This document shows positions 50,026 to 61,931 of a stretch of 64,000 nucleotides of DNA, piece after piece (the stretch's first letter is position 1; each line of letters opens with the position of its first letter). Origin of the DNA: Psoroptes ovis (taxonomy: Eukaryota; Arthropoda; Arachnida; Sarcoptiformes; Psoroptidae). The position numbers were made by a program, and so were the translations under genes. Location of the stretch: contig PQWQ01000007.1 of assembly GCA_002943765.1 (NCBI GenBank), positions 312,501 through 376,500 of the forward strand, in the 5' to 3' direction. The notes beneath the pieces are model-generated. The model did no database searches. It saw only the letters and a list, made by a program, of their open reading frames with translations, and was not told where the DNA came from.

Positions 50026-51939
50026 AGGGTTATAGTTATGGTTATGGCAACTTAATAAGAAAACATAGATACACAGCAACAAAAAATACATTTCCAATCA
50101 AAACAAACTAATAATTTCACATTCGAAATATTCTGCTGTACGTGCCATTAATCGAATAAACAAAATAATAAAAATTTCGATTTATAATTTCGATTGTCCT
50201 TTGGTTTTCATCAATAATTAAACTTGATTGTTGACCTTGATTGAAGGTTGTAGGTTGTTGAGGACAAAGTGTTTTTGTTGACTTTCGCCCGCTATTCGGT
50301 CAAATTGATCCATAAAATTATCCAAAAACCTTTGGACCTAAATCATAAAATAATGACTTGATCTTGTTTGAATTTATTTATGATTGAAAATAATGAGAAA
50401 TGAAAATCAATGTCATTGCATTGTGATTGTACATCAAATTTTATTTACAATTCGTTGTTCATAATTAGGAAAAATTGTTCATATTTTTACAATTTTTTCT
50501 AGCCCCCTCCCCCACATGCAAAAACAATAATCACAGCTGTCAAGGAAATTGATATTGATTGAATCAATCAATTAAGTTTTTTGGATTGTTTTTGAAGCCA
50601 AATCAAATTAGCATCCTATTTAAATCAATGAATCAATGAATCTATCCTGATGATCATTTCAATTAATGAAAAAATTCAAAATCATTTGATGTAAATGATA
50701 AAACAATCATAAATTTGTTCGATTTCCTTTTGTTTGCCATCAGTCGAGAAATGAATTGATTATTTTTGATTGAATTCAATCAATTCTCATCACACAATCA
50801 ATGATGGTCATGTCATTTTGAATGAAATGAATTTATCCTCTTTTGATTTATTTATTGCTTTTGATTTGAATAGAAAATTGCTTGACATGTTTACGATCAA
50901 AAATCTTGAGAAAAATCATTCATATTTCATTTCATAAAAAAATTTGAATTGTATAATCTCCATTTCCATTAATTCAAATTTTTTTGAGTCGAAAAAATTC
51001 ATTTTTAAATATATTAAAATCAATCAATGAATTTGCAATTGTGCAATTTCAAAAATATGATTATTCAATGATCTTATTGGAAATGATAATTATTCTAAAA
51101 CAATTATGTATTCATAGAAATGAGTCGGAAAAGCTTTTAAAATTTTCAAAAATTTTTCTTGAAAACTAACCTTTCTATCAATAGTCTTCGACAATCGATA
51201 AATTATTACGATGCAAAAGCCACTCAATCGTTATCCTGATTCTGAATCTATTCGTTTTTTAAATTTGATTTAAATCAATTATAACTTAACTAATTAATTG
51301 TTTCTTTCATTCATTCATGTCCATTCATTATTCATTCATTATTCATTTATTCAATACAAATATTAATGAACAATGATTCAATGATTCAAAAAATCATCGA
51401 TAATTAATAGTCTAAGCATTTATTTTGTTTTTTCAATGAAATCAAATCAATTTTTTCAAAACCACATATGTTAATATGTGCAGGGCTTGCCACTCAAAGA
51501 TTCAAAGATTTAAATCATTTTGAATTATTTGAAATCTATACTCATACGCACGCCAACGACGATAAAGCTAAACCATCATCATCACCACCAACAACAACAA
51601 CTAAATTGTACATAGATCACGTTGTTTAATCTACATTTGATCTACGAACATAGTTTATTTCGAACATTTCAAAGCTCAAACCTTAGCTTCAAAATTGATA
51701 TCCATGAATGTGTTGGATGTTTGAGTGATGCTATTTGATTGCATTTTTTCCTCAAAAAATTTAATTTTCTTACCATTTTGCAAGCACACACATATTTTTA
51801 ATTGTAATAAATGAGTGTGCTCATCGATATTCGGGAAAAAGACATTAATTTTCCCCGATCATAGATCTGTAGATATTGGATATAGATAGATAGATTTTAG
51901 GTATACACCAAAGCAAAAAAAAAAAAAAACATTTAAATA

Positions 51940-52019
51940 TTAGATTGTCCGAAAAGTTTTTGCCGGTTTTCTCATTATTTTCTACGATATAATCGGCAAG
52001 AACTTTTCGGACAATCTAA
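51940..52019 (-). mobile_element. MITE copy 20 (core A, reverse)
   Basis: This 80-bp copy has intact ends TTAGATTGTCCGAAAAG and CTTTTCGGACAATCTAA and a clear TA duplication. The core TTTTCTACGATATAATCGG is inverse A. It lies just after a poly(A) run. Confidence 0.94.
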
Positions 52020-52928
52020 TATATATTCGTTTGCTTTCGAAAAACACAAAATTCTTCGTGTTGTTTATTTATCATTTTCTTTTATTTTCTATTATTGGTA
52101 AAATTTGGTATTTATTTATTTCTATAAAATACTTATCAATTTGAATCCATTTTGATTTCATTCGTTAATAAATAAACAAGTACATCAATAAACATTATTC
52201 AATTTTCGAATCTTTTTGTTGATAATTCAAATTCATAGATTTTTCTTCTTGAAAAACTTGAATTTGTTGTATTGGATCATCAATAGGCAATCAATATTCA
52301 ATTTAAAAAATTTTTCTTATTTCAATTTTCCACATTTATTTCATTTATTTCGTTTCATTGATTTGTTTTTTGGTTATTTATTGCCATTCATTTCTATTCA
52401 TTTATTTCCATTTGCCAATGTTTACCTGTTTGTTGGTTGATGCCTGTGCTTGCGATGAACATTTTGATTTATTCGACACATTTTATTATCAATTTTCGGG
52501 CAATCATTTTTGATTTTTTTTTTGCCATTTAAGCTATTTCTTTCTCCCTTGTTTGGTTTTTTTTCAAATTCACGAAATTTTAATGGCAGAAAAAATGAAA
52601 TGATTTGAAATGAAATAAAATTTAAATTTTACAGTATTTCTTCCAATATAAATGGAATTGATTTTCACATTTGTTCATCCATCGATATTCTGTGGTCGAT
52701 CAACTTTTTTTTGTTTATTTTTTTCACCTTACCTTGGCATTAAGCCAACCTTTATCCATCCATTAATAATTACGTTTTTGATTCTTCGATGAAATTAAAG
52801 ATTGGTGAAAAAAAAAATTTAAATTGAAAAAATTCGGTGAAAAATTGCAGGGAAATAAATTAGTGTTTGTTGATTTCATGATTGATTTTCCATGATTGTG
52901 AAATAAATCGTTTGATGAAGGCAAAAAA

Positions 52929-52948
52929 TTCCGGTAAAATTACCGGAA
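52929..52948. repeat. GC-cored inverted repeat
   Basis: TTCCGGTAA and TTACCGGAA are separated by two bases. CCGG cores are rare in this AT-rich sequence, so this 9-bp dyad stands out. It could be a protein-binding dyad, but nothing adjacent supports a function. Confidence 0.7.
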
Positions 52949-54170
52949 AACATGATTTTGTAAACTGAATTTTTTTTCTTAAGAAAATTTCAAGAAATTT
53001 GTTGATTTGTCTTAGATATTTATTATTTTTTCCTTGAAAACAAACATGTTCTCAGCTATGAATTATTGAAATATTGAAAATTTTGAATTTAAAATTTAAA
53101 ATTTTTGGTTTTTTTTCTCCGATTTTTGTCAATTCTTCTTTTAAATCGACATTTTATTCTGTCAAAAAATATTCGTATTTTTGTTTAGTTATTTTAATCA
53201 AAGATTGCATTTAATCAATTTTTATTCGATAAAATCAATGAAATAATTATGAATTCTTGAATACCATCTTCTTACATTATTCCGATGAAAATGAACATCG
53301 CATTTGAGTCGATTTGATGATTATTAATTGATAATTTCAATGATTTTATTCAATATTTCTTCTCGATTTATTGATGGTAGAATTTAATCCAAATAATCAT
53401 TTATCAAAATGGATTATTATCATAGGTTTTCTGTATTTCTCTCTTATTTTCTATTTGGCCATGTTTTCCACAGAGAGAGATTGAATCATACATAATGAGA
53501 ATAATAAAATAATAGATAATAACATATATAAATAAATACAAATCGATTAAAATTTGAAATGATCATTTTTCGAATGATCATGATCATAATCATCATATGA
53601 TATTATATATTATTAGTATGATCATAAATTTTCCATAGAAAATGCTATCGGAAAATTTCTATAAAGATTTAATATTTTTTTCTGATGCATTATTCGGTAT
53701 TTGTTCAGTTTATTTTCAGTTTTCCAGTGTCTCTCTCGTCGTCCGATATGTTCAATGTTCAATCGGTTGAAAAATCTCATTTTCTTTTTTTGCATCTTTC
53801 GATTAATGAATTCTTGAATTTGACAGGCATTATTCTCTATGCATAAATGCATAATCGAACGAACATAATCATCACGTCAATCAATGGTCAATTACAGAGA
53901 TACACATATAGTTATTGTTGGTGAATGTGGATAGATTTTTTGAAATTGATAATAATGAAAATGATGATTAAACGAATGAATTATTTTAAAGATAATCTTT
54001 GTTTGATAAAATGTAGTCGGAGACTAGCAAAGTAAAAAAAACCCATAAAGTTTATTTTTGTGAGAGGATTGAATGAGTTCATTATTGGTATTGGTAGAAA
54101 TAAATGAATGTTTGGTCTTAAATCTTGAATTTCGGTCAAAAAATTTTCGAAATTAATTCATTTATTTATA

Positions 54171-54250
54171 TTAGGCTGTCCGAAAAGTTTTTGCCGATTT
54201 TCTCATTATTCCCTACGATATAATCGACAAAAACTTTTCGGACAACCTAA
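54171..54250 (-). mobile_element. MITE copy 21 (core A, reverse, near consensus)
   Basis: The element is 80 bp with ends TTAGGCTGTCCGAAAAG and TTTTCGGACAACCTAA, flanked by TA on both sides. Core TTATTCCCTACGATATAATC. This is one of the best preserved copies. Confidence 0.95.
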
Positions 54251-55597
54251 TATTTTGTCGATAATCAAAATTTCAAAATTATAAATGTATGCCATTAGTT
54301 TGATTGAAAATTTATCCTCAATTCAAATCACACTATCAAATCATCATTTTTCCTCTGTCCCATGAAATATAATTTAATCAATGTTTTTAAATGAAAATTT
54401 ATTAACATTTTCACATTCATTCATTTATTTTCGACCCGATGAAAATTCCATACGAATCAATCGATTGATTTTCCTCATCGACTGATTTTATTGAAGCATT
54501 TCTTCTGTTCCTTTTTTCCGGCTGTCGAACCATTTTCTGCCAAAAAAATCGACTAAGCCATAGTTGTTTCACATATTTTTTGAACTATGTTATTCTAATA
54601 TAAATAAATCCATTTAATTTCAATGTGAAATGTAATGAATATAAAAATGTTCATTAAATTTTAAAAGCACTTTGAATAAATGGTCCATTTTCCACTAACT
54701 TATCAATTCAAAAGTAATAATGATATTCTATTTTCAATTCATTGATGCACTATGTATGAATGTGCCAATAATAAATTACATCACATAAAAACAATAAAAA
54801 ATTATCATTATTCTTATCAAAATTATTATTGATAGAATATTTATATCATCATGAATACTTATTATTTGAATTAGTTATTATTCAAAACAATTTTCAAGGA
54901 TTATAGTTTTTTTTCTGTCAATAAATCCCAAATAATTTCGATGATCAATATAATAATGATTGTGTGATTTTGACTAATTTTTTTGGAATTTCTGTGCGAC
55001 GCCACCAGATTTATATACAAACGTATATAAATAATTTGTGAGGAATAATTCCAACCAGGAAACCCTATTCAAACACAGTGAAAAAAATGAAAATGAAATT
55101 CGTTTATTTAAATTTATGTTTTTTTTTGTTAATGTTTAGATATGATGAGAATAAACACGTGTTTTTACGCGAGTAATTCTTTCAAATAAAATGTCAAATG
55201 TTTCAAAGCGTCGTACGACAATAACAATAAAATGAAATTGATTATTTCATTCACATTTATTTCTCTGTGCATGAATTGAAATCACACAATCGAACACGCA
55301 TTGGGGTAAAATGGAATCGTTATTCTATCATTTTCAGCCATTTCCCAAATTTTCAAAATTGAAAAAAATCGATCAGATCGATTAAATTATGATCACATTT
55401 TTTTCGAACATCTGCCACTGATTCATTATTGGTGAATATTGCTGTAGTTGTGCTTGGTGTCAATGGCTTTCGTTGTTCTTGTATATTTCATTGTGAATCA
55501 AATCAAAACCATTGAAAAAATTATAATTGACTTGATTGATTTTTTGTTTGTTTCCATTGCCATTGCCAATGTATTGATGTGTGTAAAACAAACTTAC

Positions 55598-55676
55598 ATG
55601 TGTTCATATTTAATGAAATGAGAAAACCGTTATGATCCATTTGGTCCATGCATCTATACATCCAATACCGATTTTG
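55598..55676 (-). CDS. Candidate short coding exon
   Basis: On the minus strand, CGCACTAG is followed by 26 open codons (QNRYWMYRCMDQMDHNGFLI, then SLNMNT) ending at ACACAT/GTAAGT, a consensus donor. The frame is closed before the acceptor. Five Met, two Trp/Tyr pairs and a Cys make it unlike the background. The acceptor lacks a good pyrimidine tract. The two exons flanking it, if any, were not found. Confidence 0.3.
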
Positions 55677-58600
55677 CTAGTGCGTATATCCTTGGTTTAT
55701 CCATGAAAAAATACAGAAAAACATTGCACGTGTTCATCACAAATGTATTAGGCTTCTTGGTGATGCTTTCTTTGGCCATTCATTTCAATTTTTAATTACT
55801 GGAAAAATGGCAGTTTTTGGGCTTCGAAATATTCTCTGAAATTTTTAAAAATGGAAAAATACAATATTCTTTGAATTCAAATATTTGAATTCAAATTCAA
55901 GTTTTCTGTGATCAATTAAGTTAATTAGTAATTTAATTTAGTTTAAGTTTAATCAACTTTTTATATTTCGATTGTTTTCTATTTGTTTGTCTGTTTTCAA
56001 TAATAATGAAATAATGATCATCATGATCATGATCATCATCATTATAATTATCATTTTTGAACAGTTGTACTTTTCGATAAAAATTTTTTTTGAATCAAAT
56101 TTTAAAATTTCTCCAGAAACATACAAAGATAATATTTTAATTGTTTTTTTAAAAGTAATTCAATTCCTAATTAGGTTGTCTGAAAAGTTTTTGCCGATTA
56201 TATCGTAGAAAATAATTGGAAAATCGGTGGAGAACTTTTCGGACAACCTAAATAATTATTATTGTTAAAATTTTCGAATAATCTTTCGAATGATAGTTGT
56301 TTTGTATCCATCGCATAGACAACCATAACCCTTTTGGATGTTTGCAAAATTGAAAATTAATTTCCAAGCTCGATTATTGTACTTGTTCAGGTTCGCATCC
56401 ATTGCATACATTCATTTTGAACCAAAATTTTATCTTTGAATTTATTTTATTTCCAAGATTTTTCTTCTTCCAATAAAAGAGATTTTAGTTTTTGCCAAAT
56501 AGTTATTCGAATTTGACAACAATGTAACCATATTTTGAGTGCAGGCCAGATTATTACTTCCAAATATATTTATTTGTATTTGTATTTGCATTTTGCAAAT
56601 CAACTTGTCTAGATTTTGGCGGCTATTAATTGTTATCATTAAGCTTAGTTTATTTATTTTTTGAATATTGTTTCAAATACATTCTAATACTTATTATTAC
56701 GATTAACATTATTTTAAATTTGTTTTTCAATTATTCAAGTTTGTTTTTGTCTGAAATTTTTCCCGAAATAAAATCCAATTGAATTATTACTGTTATAATC
56801 ATTTAATTATGTTGTTGTCTTTTGAAAATTCCAATTGGTCCACAATTAATGTAGATGAAATGAAAAACAAATAAAACAAAAATATAAAATGTTTCAATTC
56901 GTTTTGTTTTTCGGGGCTATAGATACCATTATTTTCAATTATTCACAGTTTCAAAGTTTTGATCCAAATTTTGGTCCAAGATTTGATCCAAACTTTTTGA
57001 AAATTTCAGTTTCAAATTCACATTTTTTAAAGAAATGCTTACGATTCTGATTTTCCTTAGTAATTAAATAACTTTCGTCTTTGATCCGATTGAAATCAAT
57101 TCGATTTGAAAGCAGATGTATTTGAATGAATTGATTTGATTATGCAAAAATCAGTAGCACTGGATGCAGTGCAAATTTTGCCAAAAAATTATTAAATATT
57201 AAATTAAATATTTGATTATCATTTTATGAGCGAGAGAGATTGAAGACCATTTTAATTATATTAATCATTTATATTTCTTATTTATTTTCAATGTATTTTC
57301 AATTTACATTTATATATTAAGAAACACACATGAATGACCTTTGCCATTTTGTTAATGTTTTGTTTGAAACCATTGCCTTTGTTGAAACGACATTAAATCA
57401 TCGACTAAAACACATGCTTTTGTGTGTATCGATTTCTTCGAAAAATCGGATTAAATGTGTGTTTGCATATCTATAGACATAAAACCTTTTTCCTCAGAAC
57501 CTTCTGCCTGTTTATGGTTGAATTTTGACCGTTTACCAGCCGATTTCCAACAGTTTAATGATACTTTTTCTGTGTGCTGAAATCAATTGAAATTCGTCTA
57601 ATTCGAAACAAACAAGGTGTTTTTCAATACGACATCAATTAATAATCATTGATATATCGAGAATTCAAATATATTCTTTGATTAAATCATTTATTACTAT
57701 TTAAAAAAATGAGAATTTTCAGTGCTTCCATAAAACCGATAGCCAGATGTTATCCATTTTGAAATCGATCATCATCATTATCATTGCTTTGTGAATGTAT
57801 AATCACGTACAATTAAAACAAAAAACAAATGGCCAGAAACAAATGCACGTATTGATGACATTTTATCTATTTTTTAATATTTACCTCTGCAACAAATGTC
57901 ATTTTATCTGGTCAAATGTTAAAATTTTGAAATAATCAAACGATCAAAAAAGACTAATTAATAATTCAAATCGCGTCGTTTCTGCCATTTCGAATCGACC
58001 ATTATCATCATCAATGGCAACAAACATCATTGATTGACCTTGTGAACGAACGGCCCTGTAAAATCAAAATGATTTTAATCAAAAAATGAAAAAATTACCT
58101 GATCATTCCCTGATCATTGCCTAACTTGACTAGCACACACACGCACACACCCATATCATATCCTGTTGAATGTGATATTTGACGTCCGGTGCCTGTTTGT
58201 TTCAAGCTTGGCCAAATTTTCATTTCTGTGTTGTTCCTTTATTCATCATTTGATTCAATTCGATTTAATTTGATACATAAATCTTGATTTGATTTTATAA
58301 TATCTATATCCATAGCTGAATCAGTAATTCATTTTACCAATAATACGATTATGAAAACATTTAAAAAAATTTATTACCAAAAAATTTTCACCGATTATTT
58401 TTTGAATTTATTCAATTCAATAATAATTCAATTCGTAATTTGATCATTTTAATGGTTTCAAAAAACGATCAAATTATTATTAAGATTATTTGACCAATGT
58501 CACATGGACCACAATGGCCATGAAATTTTATGTCTACCTAAAACTGCAAAAAAAAAATTTCGGTTTCATATGTTTCAATCTTATTAAATATCATTTTCAT

Positions 58601-58878
58601 CAATTTTTCTTTGTGTGATCAAATGAAATGTACGACCTTCATCGATTGATGGCCATACATTCATAGTGTATTTGCGATTATTGATTTTTCCTTCATTTGG
58701 TTTTCCTTGTATCACAAATAGAAAATTTGAAATTAAAATTTATTGCTTTGTGTGTGCTGTGTATTTGATGTGATAAATGTCTATATGTGTGTATTAGGGT
58801 GTCGATTATTATTATTATTATTATAATGTCAATAATAATCAGACAATTTATTTTGTTTGTTCAATCAGAGCAAATGAA
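55677..58878. other. Non-genic stretch
   Basis: One MITE (56171), a possible solitary MITE end at 55744, interleaved CAT/GATCAT repeats at 56014-56043 and AT-rich simple sequence. A minus-strand frame at 56442-56639 is unremarkable. Confidence 0.5.
56171..56251 (+). mobile_element. MITE copy 22 (core A)
   Basis: The left end TTAGGTTGTCTGAAAAG is preceded by AA rather than TA. The core is A, with GGAAAATCGGTGGAGAAC (inserted bases). The right end TTTTCGGACAACCTAA runs into AATAATT. Confidence 0.9.
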
Positions 58879-59070
58879 ATGAAATCAATCAAAAGCCTAC
58901 TGAGAACAACAGAGAAAAATTTCCAAAAAACTCAAATCGGATCAATAAATTTTCAATCAAAAAAACATTTATTAGTATTCATTGATTTTCCGATTTTTGG
59001 TTCAGATGTTCAAATTTTCTATTTCAGAGAATTTTTTACCAAAATTTCAAATGAACATTTCAAGCTTTGA
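58879..59070 (+). CDS. Candidate terminal exon ending beside a MITE
   Basis: A frame of varied composition can be read from TTTGTTTGTTCAATCAG (acceptor, 58852-58868) or from the ATG at 58879, through MKSIKSLLRTTEKNFQKTQI, SKKHLLVFIDFPIFGSDVQI and YFREFFTKISNEHFKL, to TGA at 59068. Hydrophobic and charged residues alternate, as in a folded domain, but I recognise no family. Only five bases separate the stop from MITE copy 23, so the MITE would be in the 3' untranslated region. The acceptor is one of the better ones seen. Confidence 0.33.
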   Translation: MKSIKSLLRTTEKNFQKTQIGSINFQSKKHLLVFIDFPIFGSDVQIFYFREFFTKISNEHFKL

Positions 59071-59075
59071 AATTA

Positions 59076-59129
59076 TTAGTCTGTCCTGAAAGTTTTTGTC
59101 GATCAACAAGAACTTATCGGACAACCTAA
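59076..59129 (+). mobile_element. MITE copy 23, internally deleted (54 bp)
   Basis: Both ends are present (TTAGTCTGTCCTGAAAG and AACTTATCGGACAACCTAA), but almost the whole core is missing, leaving GTCGATCAACAAG. It is the shortest copy and shows what minimum survives. Confidence 0.9.
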
Positions 59130-60787
59130 TAAATATTTCTGATTGATTTTGATGATTTGTTTTTTCCTTTGATATTTTCAATTTCCAATGAATTTATTAA
59201 TAAATTTTATCAATAAGTTATGTTATAAAATCCGTGAAATAATTGTGGATAAATGAAAATGATGATTATTTCATTAAAAATAATTTATTAACTTTGATTA
59301 TTTGACTTTTTTTTACAAAAATCAAAATCATAACGATTCATTGGAATTTTGATTTTTCTTATTCGAATCAAAAATATACTGATTATCTAATGATTTTATT
59401 AAAATCAATTCATTTGATTCATTTGAATCATCTTTTGAATCACTCTTAATTCACTGAAAAAATATCTTAAAATCTTTTTCGAAAGAATAATAATTTTGAA
59501 ATAATTTCAATGATCCGATTTAAATCATTTTTCAATTTTTCAAATTTTTAGATTTTTTTTTCCACGAATAAAATTCGTTGAAATCAATTCTTTTTTCTGT
59601 TCGTTATTCAATGGCTGGTGAATGTTTTGAATTTTTGATGACTTTGGTTGATTATGATCATGATCATCGTCGTCGTCAAAAGAATCCATTTCAAACAATG
59701 TAAACAAAGGAGTATAATGATTCTAAATCCCATACAGCTTGACTTTCAATTCTACTAAAATTTGAAAAAATTGAAAATTTCAATTCTGTTTGTGATAAGA
59801 TATGTGTGTGTGTTATTTCATTATTATTATTATTATCCATGATTCTCGCATTGTTTCGTCTTGTAGCCACTGATTATATCAAGATTATCGACATTAATCA
59901 AGATTTTCGTTTTTTCCAATTTTTTTTCTTTTCAAAAGTCTAAGAGATTCAAGGGTCTAAGGGTGATACAATTCAATTTAATTCAATTCAATTTACGAAC
60001 AGGAAATCAAACTAGAGTGTAATTCGATTTTCAAAAATGAAATTTTCACATTTTTCTATTGTGGATTTAACTTTAATTTTCGCAATTTTCATTTTCAATT
60101 TTGAAACAAGTCAGAACAATTGATTGAAATTGACCTATTATGATGATGGTACATGTTTTATATGAGGTTGCACATCATCATCATTTGTTTCTTCTTCTTA
60201 TTGTATTTGTGATTCTTCTCATAGATTAAATTCATTTTAGATAATTTTCACTACTTATTATCACCCATTATTATCATTACCATTAAATGATCAAAATGAA
60301 TGAAAATTTCAATGTTTTTTATTTATTTATTAATTTTGAATTCAATTTACCAACTTTTGCCATTATTTTCTGTGCAAAAATTATTTTGAAAAATTTCAAA
60401 ATTTCAAAAAATACCCATCTTCTAGGGCTATTGTTGGTTGTTTGAAATGGATGATTATTATCATCATTATCAGCTGCCATCATTATCAAAGATTATCATT
60501 ATTATTATTTGAGATTTTAGTGTGTTTCAAAATAAAATTAAAATTTTCATTTTTTTCAAAACAAACAAACAAATAATGATGATTCAAAGTTTAATTTTGC
60601 TTAATTTACGATGGTTCTTGATTGACTTGATTTCTCTTATACATCTATTTGTTTGTTTACTAAAACACCCAGTCAAAATATAATAACTAATCACACTATT
60701 AAATAATATTAATTTTGATTATTTGATTTTCTTTTGATTTTCAAATTCAATTTTGTTTGAATGAATGAAGAAAATCATTAATATTGG

Positions 60788-60805
60788 GCAGCAGCAGCAG
60801 CAGCA
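60788..60805 (+). repeat. (GCA)6 microsatellite
   Basis: Six GCA units 11 bp before MITE copy 24. No coding frame is apparent. Confidence 0.88.
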
Positions 60806-60816
60806 ATTATCATTTA

Positions 60817-60896
60817 TTAAGTTGTCCGATAAGTTCTTGCCGATTTTTTGATGATTTCCTACAATATAATCGGCAGAAACTTTTCGGACAGTAGTA
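60817..60896 (-). mobile_element. MITE copy 24 (core A, reverse)
   Basis: The left end TTAAGTTGTCCGATAAGTTC shares the GATAAGTTC variant with copy 13. The core TTTCCTACAATATAATCGG is inverse A. The right end stops at TTTTCGGACAG and then decays. Confidence 0.9.
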
Positions 60897-61166
60897 TATG
60901 CTTTGTTCCATTTATTTATTAATTCTTTTATTAGCTTTGTGCTTTATTATTATCAGTTGAATTACTTGAATTAAGATAAAAGATTCCCTTTATCTTATTA
61001 TTTTGATTATTAAATTTTCTTCTTCTGCAAACAAACAAACGAAAAGCAAAACACATTTAAATTTCATTAGAATTTGATTAAATTTTGATGTTTGATTTGT
61101 TTTGTTTTGTTCTGTTTTGTTCTGCTGCTGCAGCAGTAATAAATTTTCAATTGTGCACAATTGTCC

Positions 61167-61200
61167 TTAATGTATTAGGTTGTTTAATGTATTAGATTGT
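61167..61200 (+). repeat. 17-bp tandem duplication at a MITE end
   Basis: TTAATGTATTAGGTTGT (61167-61183) is followed directly by TTAATGTATTAGATTGT (61184-61200), with one mismatch. The second unit leads into MITE copy 25. The duplication covers the TA target and the first bases of the element. Confidence 0.9.
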
Positions 61201-61275
61201 CCGAAAAGTTTACACCGATTATTCACGATAAGAGTTGCTCATGATAATTGGTAAGAACTTTTCGGACAGCCTTAA
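61192..61275 (+). mobile_element. MITE copy 25 (core B variant)
   Basis: The element is 84 bp with ends TTAGATTGTCCGAAAAGTTT and CTTTTCGGACAGCCTTAA and a TA after it. The core (CGATAAGAGTTGCTCATGAT) shares AGAGTTGCTCATGA with copy 12, placing it in the B group. Confidence 0.9.
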
Positions 61276-61727
61276 TAGAATTATGCAATTTTGCATTGAA
61301 TTTTGCGCATATTTTCAGGGTTTTTGGCCTTATATTCGGTTTTCGTATCCAAATTGATACATTTCGATCATTTGGACTTGTTTTTTGGTCAATAATTCAA
61401 TAGTTTTTCGACCATCATTGATGAGTTCAACAAGATTTCGAAGTCGAAAAAATTTATTTATTTGTTTCAATTTCATCATTTGGGAATACTTTTTCATTTC
61501 ATTCGATTCGATTGCCTTGATCATAAGAAGACTATTGATAATAATAATTGCTTGTTTGGTCAATTTACACTATGACACTATGACATTATCATTATCACTT
61601 AATAATAATAAATTATAGCCTTAGTGAGTTGTAAAAATTGTGAAAACAATAAAAACGATAAAGTAAATCACCAAAATCAATTTTATTTTATTTTTTGTTT
61701 GTTTTTCTCATTTAATCTTGTATTGAA

Positions 61728-61931
61728 TTGAATTTTTTCTTAGTTTTTTTTTTTTTTTTTTTTGAAATGAAAAATGGCCAAATTCAATTAAGTTTATTAA
61801 CGGATTTACAGAATTGGTCCTGTTTGAATGGAATCAATCAATCAATTTTCAATGTGATGATAACGACTGATAATCATATTTTCAAATTCTCACCATTATC
61901 ACCATTGTCGATCATTGATGTGCATTCGTGA
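61728..61931 (+). CDS. Candidate small frame or terminal exon
   Basis: After a 20-T tract (61744-61763) an ATG at 61769 opens 54 codons: MKNGQIQLSLLTDLQNWSCL, NGINQSIFNVMITTDNHIFK, FSPLSPLSIIDVHS, then TGA. Codon use is mixed and the peptide is not dominated by Asn, Ile or Phe. GGATTTACAG at 61802-61811 could act as an acceptor, giving a shorter terminal exon. The second frame in the same region is also partly open, which lowers confidence. The codons before 61769 come from the T tract. Confidence 0.26.
   Translation: MNFFLVFFFFFFEMKNGQIQLSLLTDLQNWSCLNGINQSIFNVMITTDNHIFKFSPLSPLSIIDVHS
61744..61763 (+). repeat. Poly(T) tract
   Basis: Twenty T residues, possibly a pyrimidine tract for a downstream acceptor or the complement of a poly(A) tail. 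Confidence 0.85.

Larger units (their letters stand above)
45181..55597. other. Non-genic stretch with MITEs
   Basis: Five MITEs lie here (46496, 49114, 49759, 51940, 54171). The rest is AT-rich, with a poly(A) at 48987, (GAT)n at 50007 and a GC-cored palindrome at 52929. Frames at 48807-49007, 49849-50055 and 50984-51169 plus, and 53622-53852 minus, are short, varied in part and unrecognised. Confidence 0.5.

Noticed and set aside
58793..58806. TTAGGGTGTCGAT resembling a MITE left end
   Set aside because: The match stops after about ten bases and continues into ATT repeats with no right end.
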